Positions 35,225 through 44,057 of a DNA stretch of 64,000 bases are shown here, in pieces (within the stretch, counting starts at the first letter, position 1; every line of letters starts with the position of its first letter). The stretch is from Aquitalea denitrificans. GTDB taxonomy: Bacteria > Pseudomonadota > Gammaproteobacteria > Burkholderiales > Chromobacteriaceae. The notes below the pieces were generated by a model. The model searched no databases. It was not told the DNA's origin and saw only the letters and a program-made list of their open reading frames with translations. The stretch lies in contig NZ_CP047241.1 of assembly GCF_009856625.1 (NCBI RefSeq), positions 3,162,001 to 3,226,000 of the forward strand, in the 5' to 3' direction. Made by a program: the position numbers and the translations under genes.

Positions 35225-35988
35225 TATCCACCACGATACGTCTTGCCCCTACCCTGGCCTGCCGCCAACGCCAGACGCTGCTGGCCTTGCTGCCTGCCGT
35301 ACTGGTTTGGCTGGCCCAGCAAGGCGAGCCGGCACTATTCAGCCTGCTGCTGGCCCTATCCTGCAGCCTGCTTGGGGAAATCGCCTGTCTCTACCTGCGC
35401 AAACAGACCATCTCCCAAGCCTGGCAGCAAGCAAGCAGCCTGCTGAGCGGGGTACTGCTCAGCCTGCTATTCCCTGCAGCCAGCTCTCCTATAGTGCTGA
35501 TCGCTGCCTGTATGGCAGCCGTCCTGCTGCGCCAGTTAAGCAACGGTCCCTTTCATCCGGTAACGGTCAGCCTGCTTCTGCTGGCACCGTGGCTGCCGAC
35601 GGCCCTGCCGGTTACCAATCTGCCGCTGTCGCTGGCCTTGCTGATGGGCTGTCTATGGCTGGCTTGGCGACATCTGCTTGCCTGGCAGGCTCCGACGGGC
35701 GTGGTGCTGGTACTGCTGCTCAGCCTGCCGCAGGGAACCGGCTGGATGTTGCTGCAGCCGGCATTGTGGCTGCTGGCCGGCTGGGTGATGACTGACGGCA
35801 ACAGCACCCCCATTACCCCGCGTGGCCGGCTACTGCATGGCGTGGCCGCCGGATTGCTCTGCGGAGGTCTGAGTCTGCAAGACAGCTGGATGAACATCGG
35901 CAGCGTGCTGGCAGCCAGCCTGCTCTTGCTCAGCGCGTGTGCGCCGCTGCTTGACCGGCTGCTGCTGTCGCCGCCATCCCGCACGTAG
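35221..35988 (+). CDS. Shortened RnfD-like membrane protein
   Basis: 255 residues versus about 350 for RnfD. Homology is visible at YLRKQTISQAWQQASSLLSG (58-77; LRKQ and the TM that follows), NGPFHPVTVS (108-117, E. coli RsxD has NPFNPAMIG) and TDGNSTPITPRGR (191-203, RsxD TDPVTASTTNRGR). Between the last two, about 90 residues are missing compared with RsxD, including the SQATPLD-type segment whose Thr carries covalent FMN. The Ser-Gly-Ala-Thr near the last motif is also gone. The start ATG overlaps the rnfC stop. Predicted to be a flavin-free membrane subunit. Confidence 0.7.
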   Translation: MISTTIRLAPTLACRQRQTLLALLPAVLVWLAQQGEPALFSLLLALSCSLLGEIACLYLRKQTISQAWQQASSLLSGVLLSLLFPAASSPIVLIAACMAAVLLRQLSNGPFHPVTVSLLLLAPWLPTALPVTNLPLSLALLMGCLWLAWRHLLAWQAPTGVVLVLLLSLPQGTGWMLLQPALWLLAGWVMTDGNSTPITPRGRLLHGVAAGLLCGGLSLQDSWMNIGSVLAASLLLLSACAPLLDRLLLSPPSRT

Positions 35989-36097
35989 AAACCGCAGGCT
36001 GTTCGGGCTTGGCATGGCCTGCGCTACAATAGCAGGCCTGCCCGCCCCTCACTTGCACCGGCAGCCCAAGTACCAAACCCGCCCCAGGCCGACCAAC

Positions 36098-36730
36098 ATG
36101 AATGCCACCAAGCGCTACGAAATCTTCCGCCGCCTGCGCGAGCACACGCCCAAGCCCACCACGGAACTGGAATACCGCACACCGTTCGAGCTGCTGATTG
36201 CCGTATTGCTGTCAGCCCAGGCAACCGATGTAAGCGTCAACAAAGCCACCCGCCCGCTATACGCGGTGGCCAATACCCCGGCAGCCATGCTGGCATTGGG
36301 TGAGGAGAGCCTGGCCGATTACATCAAGACTATCGGCTTGTACCGTACCAAGGCCAAGAATGTCATCGCCACCTGTCGTTTGCTGCTGGAAAAGCATGGC
36401 GGCGAAGTTCCGGATGACCGCGAAGCACTGGAAGCCCTGCCCGGCGTTGGCCGTAAAACCGCCAATGTGGTACTCAACACCGCGTTTGGCCACCCCACCA
36501 TTGCCGTGGATACCCATATTTTCCGCGTATCCAACCGCACCCGGTTGGCACCGGGCAAGGACGTGCGTGAGGTTGAAGACAAACTGGTGCGCTACGTACC
36601 GGCTGAATTCAAGGTAGACGCCCACCACTGGCTGATCCTGCATGGTCGCTATGTATGCAAGGCGCGCAAGCCGGAATGCCATCGCTGCGTGATTGCCGAT
36701 CTGTGTGAATACCCGGCAAAACCGGTATGA
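36098..36730 (+). CDS. nth: Endonuclease III
   Basis: 210-residue bifunctional DNA glycosylase/AP lyase for oxidised pyrimidines. The helix-hairpin-helix is LPGVGRKTANVVL with the catalytic Lys; the catalytic Asp is in AVDTHIFRV; the C-terminal [4Fe-4S] loop is C-X6-C-X2-C-X5-C in CKARKPECHRCVIADLC. ATG 36098 gives MNATKRYEIFRRL. It follows the rnf-like cluster by 109 bases, as nth follows rsxABCDGE in E. coli; the linkage is conserved although rnfG and rnfE are missing. Confidence 0.97.
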   Translation: MNATKRYEIFRRLREHTPKPTTELEYRTPFELLIAVLLSAQATDVSVNKATRPLYAVANTPAAMLALGEESLADYIKTIGLYRTKAKNVIATCRLLLEKHGGEVPDDREALEALPGVGRKTANVVLNTAFGHPTIAVDTHIFRVSNRTRLAPGKDVREVEDKLVRYVPAEFKVDAHHWLILHGRYVCKARKPECHRCVIADLCEYPAKPV

Positions 36731-36829
36731 TTGAATCAATGCGGCCTGCTGCAGTCTGGCCGCAGTTCCCTGGAAATACAGCGGATCGTCCCTATATCGG
36801 TCTGAAAGCTTCCCCGAAAGGATAATTCT

Positions 36830-38308
36830 GTGACTCCGTATCTTCGCCCCATTGTCGGCGCCCTTCTGGCTGCGTCGTTGCTCTCGGGTTGCGACAAGAT
36901 CGAAAGCCTGTTCCACAAGCAGAGCCAGCCGGCCCCGGTAGCCGTGCCTGCACAGTCGGACGGGCGTGTCGCCATGTTGCTGCCCGACTTTACCCAGCTG
37001 GTCGAACGTGACGGCCCCGCAGTGGTAAACATTCAGGCCAACCGCACAGAGGCAGCACCACAGCAAAGTGAATTGCCCTTCCCGGTACCGGAAGACGACC
37101 CGCTGTTCGACTTCTTCAAGCGCTTCATTCCCAATCAGCCTAACCAGCAGGACCAAACACCGGAAGAAAGCGTGTCCTATGGTTCCGGCTTCATCATCAG
37201 CGATGACGGCTTCATCATGACCAATGCCCACGTGGTGAGCGGCGGCAGCCAGATCAAGGTGATGCTGACCGACAAGCGCGAACTCAAGGCGCGCCTGGTG
37301 GGCCTGGACAAGCGCACCGACGTGGCCCTGCTGAAGGTGGATGCATCCAGCCTGCCGGTGGTCAAGGTGGGCAGCCCGTCCCAGTTGAAAGTGGGCGAGT
37401 GGGTAGCCGCCATCGGCGCACCCTTTGGCTTTGAAAACACCGTCACCGCAGGCATTGTGTCGGCCAAGGGCCGCAGTCTGCCCGATGAAAACTACGTTCC
37501 TTTCATCCAGACCGATGTTGCCATCAATCCAGGCAACTCCGGCGGACCGCTATTCAACCTGCGCGGTGAAGTGGTTGGCATCAACTCACAGATCTACAGC
37601 CGCTCTGGTGGCTTCATGGGCATTTCCTTTGCGATCCCGATTGATCTGGCCATGAATGTGGCCGAGCAGATCAAGGCCAAGGGCAAGGTCAGCCGTGGTC
37701 AGCTGGGCATCAATATCCAGGAAGTATCACAAGAGCTGGCACAGTCCTTCGGCCTGCCGCGCCCCAGCGGTGCGCTGGTCGTGCGGGTAGATCCGCAAGG
37801 CCCTGCCGGCAAGGCTGGCCTGCAGACCGGGGATATCATCCTGAAAATGGATGACCGCAGCATCGAAAGCTCCAAAGACCTGCCGATGATGGTTGGCTCG
37901 CTACAACCAGGTGCCAAGGTAAAGCTGTCGGTGTGGCGCAAGGGCGAAGAAAAAACCATCCAGGCCACGCTGGGTGAACTGGCTCCCGAAGCCACTCCGC
38001 AAGCCAAGCAGCAAGATGAAGCCGCGCCGCAGAACTACCAGTTCAGCAAGCTGGGATTGACGGTGACCGAACTCACCACGCGCCAGCGTACCGAGCTGGG
38101 CCTCAACGGCGGCTTGCTGGTACAGAAAGCGCAAGGCGCGGCGGCCCGTTCCGGCCTGCAACATGGTGATGTGATCATGGGGCTGAACCAGAATGAAATC
38201 ACCACGGTAAAAAGTTTCGAAAAAGCCCTGTCAAGCGCACATGGCAAGATAGCCTTGCTGGTACGGCGCCAGGACAACACGCTGTTCGTACCGCTCCGCC
38301 TCGATTGA
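36830..38308 (+). CDS. Lipoprotein Do-like serine protease (HtrA/MucD family)
   Basis: 492-residue HtrA-type periplasmic protease and chaperone: trypsin-like domain with H134 (TNAHVV), D164 (TDVALL) and S237 (GNSGGPL), then two PDZ domains (about 285-375 and 400-490). The N-terminus is a lipoprotein signal with lipobox LLSGC (C21) followed by Asp at +2, which in E. coli keeps lipoproteins in the inner membrane. The start is GTG 36830, supported by AAAGGA. Many homologues have a plain signal peptide instead. A clear terminator follows. Confidence 0.92.
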   Translation: MTPYLRPIVGALLAASLLSGCDKIESLFHKQSQPAPVAVPAQSDGRVAMLLPDFTQLVERDGPAVVNIQANRTEAAPQQSELPFPVPEDDPLFDFFKRFIPNQPNQQDQTPEESVSYGSGFIISDDGFIMTNAHVVSGGSQIKVMLTDKRELKARLVGLDKRTDVALLKVDASSLPVVKVGSPSQLKVGEWVAAIGAPFGFENTVTAGIVSAKGRSLPDENYVPFIQTDVAINPGNSGGPLFNLRGEVVGINSQIYSRSGGFMGISFAIPIDLAMNVAEQIKAKGKVSRGQLGINIQEVSQELAQSFGLPRPSGALVVRVDPQGPAGKAGLQTGDIILKMDDRSIESSKDLPMMVGSLQPGAKVKLSVWRKGEEKTIQATLGELAPEATPQAKQQDEAAPQNYQFSKLGLTVTELTTRQRTELGLNGGLLVQKAQGAAARSGLQHGDVIMGLNQNEITTVKSFEKALSSAHGKIALLVRRQDNTLFVPLRLD

Positions 38309-38317
38309 TATGCCGAC

Positions 38318-38340
38318 AAGCCGCCGCAAGGCGGCTTTTT
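38318..38340 (+). terminator. Terminator after the HtrA-family gene
   Basis: AAGCCGCC / GGCGGCTT stem with GCAA loop, then TTT. Confidence 0.9.
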
Positions 38341-38398
38341 AGTGGCTGCCGATATCGCTGCCGACATCCAATAAACCAGCAAAAGCAAAGGAGAGAAA

Positions 38399-38878
38399 AT
38401 GAGTTTTCTGACAACTGATCTGTGTGATGCCAATGAAGGCCGGGTGCGCGTGGTCGAGCCCATGTTCCAGCGCTATGGCAACCATGCCCGCTTTGCCGGA
38501 CAAATCGTCACCCTCAAGCTGTTTGAAGACAACACCCTGGTGCGCGAAACCCTGGCTCAGGACGGCCATGGCAAGGTGTTGGTGGTGGATGGCGGCGGTT
38601 CGCTGCGTTGTGCGCTGCTGGGCGACCAGATCGGCGACCTGGCGGTAGCCAATCGCTGGGAAGGGGTAGTGATTTACGGCTGCATCCGTGACTCCGTGAC
38701 ACTGAACCAGTTGCCGCTGGGAATCCGTGCGCTGAACACTCATCCGCTGAAGTCGGTTAAACGCGGCGAAGGTCAGCGTGATCTGCCAGTCTGCTTTGGC
38801 GGTGTCACCTTTACCTCCGGTGAGTGGCTGTATGCCGATGAAGATGGCGTGATCGTCTCGTCCGCAGCACTGCTGTAA
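38399..38878 (+). CDS. rraA: RraA family protein
   Basis: 159 residues. RraA binds RNase E in E. coli and inhibits mRNA decay; many homologues instead act as HMG/oxaloacetate aldolases. Typical segments: TTDLCDANEGRVRVVEPMF, VVDGGGSLRCALLGDQIGD, WEGVVIYGCIRDSVTL. Length matches the RNase E-regulator subgroup. GGAGAGAAA precedes the ATG. Confidence 0.92.
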   Translation: MSFLTTDLCDANEGRVRVVEPMFQRYGNHARFAGQIVTLKLFEDNTLVRETLAQDGHGKVLVVDGGGSLRCALLGDQIGDLAVANRWEGVVIYGCIRDSVTLNQLPLGIRALNTHPLKSVKRGEGQRDLPVCFGGVTFTSGEWLYADEDGVIVSSAALL

Positions 38879-38886
38879 GCAGGCGG

Positions 38887-39300
38887 TCAGACACCATCGT
38901 GGCTGCGGGCGTGTACCGGCAGGGCTGCCTGCTCGGCCGGTTCGCCCCAGCCCAGATGTTCCTGCCACCAGGTATGGAACTCTGGAGTCAACTGCTCCGG
39001 CACGTCCAGCGTAGCCGCAGTGATGTCGATATCGTCCGGATCGGACTCATGCTGATAACTGAGTGTCGCCCCGCAATGCGGGCAGAAGCCGCGCTGCACG
39101 GCAGCAGATGAATGGTAGTACATCGGTTTTTCACTAAGCCATTCCAATTCGATCAAGCGTACGGTAAACCAGGTGAGAAAGGCGGCACCGCTAGCCTTGC
39201 GGCAGCTCTGACAATGGCAGTGTGTAACATGAAAAGGCTGGCCATTTACCCGATAGCGCACCGCGCCACACAGGCAGCCGCCGTTCAGAATGCTGCTCAT
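38887..39300 (-). CDS. GFA family zinc-binding protein
   Basis: 137-residue CENP-V/GFA-fold protein. Zinc-binding cysteines are in GGCLCGAVRYRV, THCHCQSCRKASGAAF and FCPHCGATLSY. Family members include a glutathione-dependent formaldehyde-activating enzyme, but most have no proven activity. ATG 39300 has AGGAG six bases upstream. It is convergent with rraA across 8 bases. Confidence 0.9.
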   Translation of the reverse strand: MSSILNGGCLCGAVRYRVNGQPFHVTHCHCQSCRKASGAAFLTWFTVRLIELEWLSEKPMYYHSSAAVQRGFCPHCGATLSYQHESDPDDIDITAATLDVPEQLTPEFHTWWQEHLGWGEPAEQAALPVHARSHDGV

Positions 39301-39408
39301 GCTGGTCTCCTGCGGCCAGGTGTGTGGCCTGGCCATGCACCGACACTTGATTGGCTCGTTCAGGAACTATAGACAGCTATAAGCAATCTTGCAAAATGTC
39401 ACATGACC

Positions 39409-39438
39409 AAAAAAAACGATGCCGCAGCATCGTTTTGG
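39409..39438 (-). terminator. Terminator of the pcnB-panD operon
   Basis: 10-bp arms AAAACGATGC (39413-39422) and GCATCGTTTT (39427-39436); on the minus strand eight T end the hairpin. It lies directly after panD. Confidence 0.9.
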
Positions 39439-39455
39439 TCCGGCTCAGTCTGTAT

Positions 39456-39836
39456 TCAGGCCGGCTGGGTTGGTGTCTTGCTATCCAACGCCGTCATCTG
39501 ATTGTTTTCGTCCACAAACACCAGCTTGGGCTGGTGATTGGCCAGTTCGGCATCCTCGTACTGGGCAAAGGAAGCGATGATCAGCAAATCGCCCGGCGCA
39601 GCACGGCGCGCGGCCGAGCCATTGACCGAGATCACGCCGGAGCCGCGTTCGGCCTTGATGGCATAGGTGGCAAAACGCTCGCCGTTATTGACGTTCCAGA
39701 TCTGGACTTCCTCGTACTCGCGGATATCGGCGGCTTCCAGCAGGTTTTCGTCGATGGCGCAGGAGCCGATGTAATGCAGTTCTGCATGCGTGGTGGTGAC
39801 GCGGTGCAGCTTGGACTTGAGCATGATACGTTGCAT
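39456..39836 (-). CDS. panD: Aspartate 1-decarboxylase
   Basis: 126-residue pyruvoyl enzyme that makes beta-alanine for pantothenate. The self-cleavage site is G24-S25 in HYIGSCAID. N-terminus MQRIMLKSKLHRVT is typical. Last gene of the leftward pcnB-folK-dNK-panB-panC-panD operon, 24 bases after panC. Confidence 0.97.
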   Translation of the reverse strand: MQRIMLKSKLHRVTTTHAELHYIGSCAIDENLLEAADIREYEEVQIWNVNNGERFATYAIKAERGSGVISVNGSAARRAAPGDLLIIASFAQYEDAELANHQPKLVFVDENNQMTALDSKTPTQPA

Positions 39837-39860
39837 GGTTCTGGTCTTTCCTTGCCCGGC

Positions 39861-40694
39861 TTAGCGGGACACTTCCACATTATCGATCAGACGGGTACGT
39901 CCCAGACGGGCTGCTGCCAGCACCACCAGGCGCTTCTCGCCGGCATGGGCCACTTCCAAGGTATCGGCATGGCGTACCTCGACATAATCCACCGTCCAGC
40001 CTGCCTGTTGCAGATCAGCACTGGTTTTGGCTTCCAGCGCCGCATAGTCGCTGTCTCCAGCCTGCAACGCATCACGCATGGCCGACAGGTTGCGGTACAG
40101 GCGCGGCGCTTCGGCACGTTCCTCCGCCGTCAGGTAGCCATTGCGTGAGGACAACGCCAGGCCGTCTTCGGCGCGACCAGTATCCACCGGGATAACAGCC
40201 ACCGGGATGTTCAGATCGTCGACCATCGCCTTGATGACATGCAGTTGCTGGAAGTCCTTCTTGCCGAAACAGGCCACATCAGGCTGCACGATATTGAACA
40301 GTTTGCTCACCACCGTAGCCACGCCACGGAAATGGCCGGGACGGAAGGCACCGCACAGCTCGTTCTGGATGTGCGGCGGTTCTACGTTGAAATCCTGCTT
40401 CACACGCGGGTACAACTCCTGCTCAGTGGGGAAGAACAGTGCATCCACACCTGCGGCTTCCAGCTTGGCGCAGTCGGAGTCGAAAGTACGCGGATAGGCA
40501 TCAAAATCCTCGCCCTGACCAAACTGCAGGCGATTGACAAAAATGCTGACCACCACCTTGTCGGCATGTTCATGCGCGGCGGCAACCAGCGCGAGGTGTC
40601 CCTCGTGCAGATTACCCATGGTGGGAACAAAGGCCAGCTTACCGGCCTGGCGACGCCATGCACGCATGGCTGCCACGCTGCGGATGATTTCCAT
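39861..40694 (-). CDS. panC: Pantothenate synthetase
   Basis: 277-residue ligase joining pantoate and beta-alanine with ATP. The nucleotide-binding HIGH-like motif is MGNLHEGHLAL, the KMSKS-like region GKKDFQQ, and the pantoate site SSRNGYL. It lies 17 bases after panB and 24 before panD, so the three pathway genes are co-transcribed. Confidence 0.97.
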   Translation of the reverse strand: MEIIRSVAAMRAWRRQAGKLAFVPTMGNLHEGHLALVAAAHEHADKVVVSIFVNRLQFGQGEDFDAYPRTFDSDCAKLEAAGVDALFFPTEQELYPRVKQDFNVEPPHIQNELCGAFRPGHFRGVATVVSKLFNIVQPDVACFGKKDFQQLHVIKAMVDDLNIPVAVIPVDTGRAEDGLALSSRNGYLTAEERAEAPRLYRNLSAMRDALQAGDSDYAALEAKTSADLQQAGWTVDYVEVRHADTLEVAHAGEKRLVVLAAARLGRTRLIDNVEVSR

Positions 40695-40711
40695 TTCCTT
40701 ACCCTTTTGGC

Positions 40712-41503
40712 TTAGAAGGTATGTTCGGCAGCCGGGAACGTCCCTGCCTTGACTGCCTTGACGTAGGCTTCGACCGCACCCTGGATGCTGCCGGCCTCAT
40801 TCATGAAATTCTTGACGAAACGGGCTTTCTTGCCCGGATACACGCCGAGGATGTCGTGCAATACCAGTACCTGGCCGCTGACATCGGCACCGGCACCAAT
40901 GCCGATGGTGGGCACGGCAACCGCCTCGGTCACGCGGGCGGCCAGTTCGGCGGGCACACATTCCATCAGCACCAGGCTGGCACCGGCATCAGCCAGCTTG
41001 CGGGCATCATCCAGCAGGCGCTCGGCATCGCTCTGGGTCTTGCCCTGCACACGATAACCGCCAAAGGTGTTGACGAACTGCGGGGTGAGGCCGATGTGGG
41101 AACAGACCGGAATGCCGCGTTCCACCAGGAAACGGGTGGTTTCTGCCATGAAACCGCCGCCTTCGAGCTTCACCATGTGGGCACCGGCCTGCATCAGGCG
41201 GGCGGCACTGGCAAAAGCCTGCTGTGGGCTTTCCTGGTAGCTGCCGAACGGCAGGTCGCTCAGTACCATGGCATCGCCAGCACCAGCGGCAACGCAACGG
41301 GTGTGGTAGACCATTTCGTCCATGGTCACCGGTAGGGTGGAATCACGATTCTGGATCACCATGCCCAGAGAATCGCCCACCAGCAGAATCTCTACCCCGG
41401 CCTGATCAAGGAGGGTGGAAAAGCTTGCGTCATAGCTGGTGAGCATGACGATCTTCTGGCCTTCGGCGGCCATCTTCTGCAGGGTGTTGACGGTAATTTT
41501 CAT
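40712..41503 (-). CDS. panB: 3-methyl-2-oxobutanoate hydroxymethyltransferase
   Basis: 263-residue TIM-barrel enzyme of pantothenate synthesis (ketopantoate formation from ketoisovalerate and methylene-THF). Family motifs: VMLTSYDASFSTLLDQAG, ILLVGDSLGMV, PVTMDEMVYHTRCV and SHIGLTPQ. ATG 41503 has AGGAAG upstream; the longer frame to 41545 is not supported. Confidence 0.97.
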   Translation of the reverse strand: MKITVNTLQKMAAEGQKIVMLTSYDASFSTLLDQAGVEILLVGDSLGMVIQNRDSTLPVTMDEMVYHTRCVAAGAGDAMVLSDLPFGSYQESPQQAFASAARLMQAGAHMVKLEGGGFMAETTRFLVERGIPVCSHIGLTPQFVNTFGGYRVQGKTQSDAERLLDDARKLADAGASLVLMECVPAELAARVTEAVAVPTIGIGAGADVSGQVLVLHDILGVYPGKKARFVKNFMNEAGSIQGAVEAYVKAVKAGTFPAAEHTF

Positions 41504-41551
41504 ACCTGTACTTCCTCGGTGTGGTCGGGAAATGCAAGGCGTCACTTGTAT

Positions 41552-42193
41552 TCAGACGCTCTTGTTGAAGTAGCTGCGCTGTCCGCGCATCTCGCTGATG
41601 CAGCGCAACAATAGCTCGAAATCCTCGTTACCATCAACCAACTCCAGATGGTCGGTATTGACGATCAGCAAGGGCGCTGCTTCGTACTGATGGAAAAATT
41701 CGCTGTACGCGGCATGCACGCGCTTGAGGTAGCCTGCGGGGAAATCCTGCTCCAGCTGGCTGGCACGGGCGGCACTGCGCTCCAGCAACACCTGCTCCGA
41801 GGCTTGCAGGTAAATCACCAGATCCGGCACCGGATACTGTGGCAGCAGTTGCTGGGCAATACGCTGGTACAGCGCCAGCTCCTGCTCGTCCAGATTCACC
41901 CGGGCAAACAGCGCATCCTTTTCAAACAGGAAGTCCGACACCACCGGGCTGGCCAGGGTATCGCCCAGCAGCATGCCACGTGCCATGTCGGCACGCTGCA
42001 TCAGAAAGGATAGTTGGGTGGCCAGACCGTGGGAAGCGACATTGCGATAGAAACGGGGCAGAAAGGGATTGGACGCCGGATCCTCTGCCAGCAACTGCAC
42101 GCCCCAGTAGCTGGCCAGGCGGCGTGCCAGTGCCGATTTACCCGAGCCAATCGGGCCTTCTACCACCACATAACGCAAATGGCTGTGACTCAT
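41552..42193 (-). CDS. Deoxynucleoside kinase (dAK/dGK type)
   Basis: 213-residue P-loop kinase (VVEGPIGSGKSALARRLA) of the deoxyadenosine/deoxyguanosine kinase family, salvaging deoxynucleosides. The segment SDFLFEKDALFARVNLDEQE is typical. AGGAG precedes ATG 42193. It sits between folK and panB; this insertion into the folK-pan set is, to my knowledge, common in betaproteobacteria. Confidence 0.9.
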   Translation of the reverse strand: MSHSHLRYVVVEGPIGSGKSALARRLASYWGVQLLAEDPASNPFLPRFYRNVASHGLATQLSFLMQRADMARGMLLGDTLASPVVSDFLFEKDALFARVNLDEQELALYQRIAQQLLPQYPVPDLVIYLQASEQVLLERSAARASQLEQDFPAGYLKRVHAAYSEFFHQYEAAPLLIVNTDHLELVDGNEDFELLLRCISEMRGQRSYFNKSV

Positions 42194-42216
42194 GTTTTGC
42201 TCCTTGAGCTGACTGG

Positions 42217-42696
42217 CTACACCAGCTTGTGCACGCCGCTGCAGTCGAGCTTGGCGGTAATGGCAGCAGCCGGGCCATGTGCCCCTACCTGCTGCTCAGG
42301 GGCGATTTCTGCTAACGGTACCATGACAAAGGCGCGCAGGTGCATGCGCGGATGCGGCAGCAACAGGCGCGGATCGTCCAGCACGGTATCCTGATATAGC
42401 AGGACATCCAGGTCGAGAACCCGTGGTGCGTTGCGGAAACTGCGCTCGCGGCCAAAGCCGGCTTCAATCTGCATCAGGGCATCCAGCAGTTGATGTGGCG
42501 TCAGTTCCGTGTCCAGCAGCGCCACGGCATTGATGAAATCAGGCTGGTCCAGATATCCCACCGGCGTGGTGAGATAAAGTGAAGAATGCGCAAGCACGGT
42601 AGTGCCAGCCAGATTGGCAAGGGCCGCAAGTGCGGCCCTGATCTGCTCCGCTGGCTGCTCCAGATTGCTACCCAGAGCGACGTAGGCCAGACTCAC
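42217..42696 (-). CDS. folK: HPPK (6-hydroxymethyl-dihydropterin pyrophosphokinase)
   Basis: 159-residue folate-pathway kinase: AYVALGSNLEQP at the N-terminus, GFGRERSFRNAPRVLDLDVL with the Mg-binding Asp pair, and LPHPRMHLRAFVMVPLAEI. It overlaps the pcnB stop by four bases, giving translational coupling. Confidence 0.96.
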   Translation of the reverse strand: MSLAYVALGSNLEQPAEQIRAALAALANLAGTTVLAHSSLYLTTPVGYLDQPDFINAVALLDTELTPHQLLDALMQIEAGFGRERSFRNAPRVLDLDVLLYQDTVLDDPRLLLPHPRMHLRAFVMVPLAEIAPEQQVGAHGPAAAITAKLDCSGVHKLV

Positions 42697-44057
42697 TCAG
42701 CCTCTCCTCCCGGACCGGAATTTTCAGTGCGGCGGCGGTTGCTGGTGCGACGACGGCGGCGTTTTTTCGCCGGCTCTTCGCTGCCGCTGTTTTTTGCCTC
42801 GTTGATCAGCGTCTCGCGCTCGGCCTGATCGCCGCGCTGGAAGGCTTCCCACCATTCCACCAGACTGGCTGGCAGCTCGCCTGCCTCGGCGCGCAAGGAC
42901 ATGAAATCGAAGGCGGCACGGAAGCGCGGCTGTTCCAGGAAGCGGTAGGGACGCGCACCGCTGCGACTGTCGAAACGGCCCTGCAGTGTCCAGATTTCAC
43001 GCATGGTCACGCTAAAACGGCGCGGAATGGCAAAATCGTTATCCTGCTCGTTTTCCACGTCCGCAATGGCCATTTGCAAGGCCTGCAGGGACTTTTCGCC
43101 GGCAGCGATATGCTGCTGCCAATGCTGGTTTACCTGTTGCCACAGCAAGGTCGCCAGCAGGAAACCGACAGACACCGGCTTGTCGCCCCGGATACGGGCA
43201 TCGGTACTTTGCAGGCCCAGCTGCAGGAACAAATCGTCGCCATCTTCACCCATCACCGCGTCCAGCAGCGGGAACACCCCGCGCGACAGACCTTCTTCGC
43301 GCAGCTTTTTCAGGCAGGCATAGGCATGGCCGGACATCAGCAGCTTGAGCATTTCGTCAAACAGCCGGGCCGGCGGTTCCTTTTTCAGCAGATGGGCATG
43401 GGCATGAATCGGCTTGCGGGTGTCTTCGTCAATCTCGAAACCCAGCTTGGCCGCCAGACGCACCGCACGCAGCATACGTACCGGGTCTTCCTGATAACGC
43501 CGTGCTGGCTGGCCAATCATTACCAGCTTTTTAGCCTTCAGGTCCTTCACGCCGTGGTGATAGTCGATGATGGACTCATCCGACGGATCGAAGAACAGCG
43601 CGTTGACGGTGAAGTCACGTCGATGGGCGTCTTCTTCCTGACTACCAAAGGTGTTGTCGGCCATGATGCGGCCAGATTCGTTCTGGTCGTCAATGCCGCC
43701 ACCGCGGAAGGTGGTGACCTCGATGGTTTCCGGCCCCACCATCACGTGTACGATGCGGAAGCGTCGGCCAATGATGCGCGAGCGGCGGAACAGATGATGC
43801 ACTTGTTCCGGCGTGGCATTGGTGGCAACGTCAAAATCTTTGGGTGCAACATCCAGCAACAGGTCACGCACAGCCCCCCCTACCACGAAGGCAGAGAAAC
43901 CGGCTTCCTGTAAACGGGAAGTCACCTTGAGCGCAGCAGTGCTGAGCTGATCGCGGCGAACGCCATGCTGGGACAGCGGAATCACGCGTGGTTTGCTACG
44001 GCGTTTGCCCATGCCAGACGGCAGCTCCAGTACTTTACGGATAAGCTTGCGGATCAT
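42693..44057 (-). CDS. pcnB: Poly(A) polymerase I
   Basis: 454-residue class II nucleotidyltransferase that adds 3' poly(A) tails and promotes RNA decay. Signature GGAVRDLLLDVAPKDFDV holds the catalytic Asp pair, EVTTFRG the third. The C-terminal 30 residues are highly basic (KKRRRRRTSNRRR), as expected for RNA binding. The N-terminal region LSQHGVRRDQLS separates it from CCA-adding enzymes. First gene of the folK-pan operon. Confidence 0.94.
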   Translation of the reverse strand: MIRKLIRKVLELPSGMGKRRSKPRVIPLSQHGVRRDQLSTAALKVTSRLQEAGFSAFVVGGAVRDLLLDVAPKDFDVATNATPEQVHHLFRRSRIIGRRFRIVHVMVGPETIEVTTFRGGGIDDQNESGRIMADNTFGSQEEDAHRRDFTVNALFFDPSDESIIDYHHGVKDLKAKKLVMIGQPARRYQEDPVRMLRAVRLAAKLGFEIDEDTRKPIHAHAHLLKKEPPARLFDEMLKLLMSGHAYACLKKLREEGLSRGVFPLLDAVMGEDGDDLFLQLGLQSTDARIRGDKPVSVGFLLATLLWQQVNQHWQQHIAAGEKSLQALQMAIADVENEQDNDFAIPRRFSVTMREIWTLQGRFDSRSGARPYRFLEQPRFRAAFDFMSLRAEAGELPASLVEWWEAFQRGDQAERETLINEAKNSGSEEPAKKRRRRRTSNRRRTENSGPGGEAE

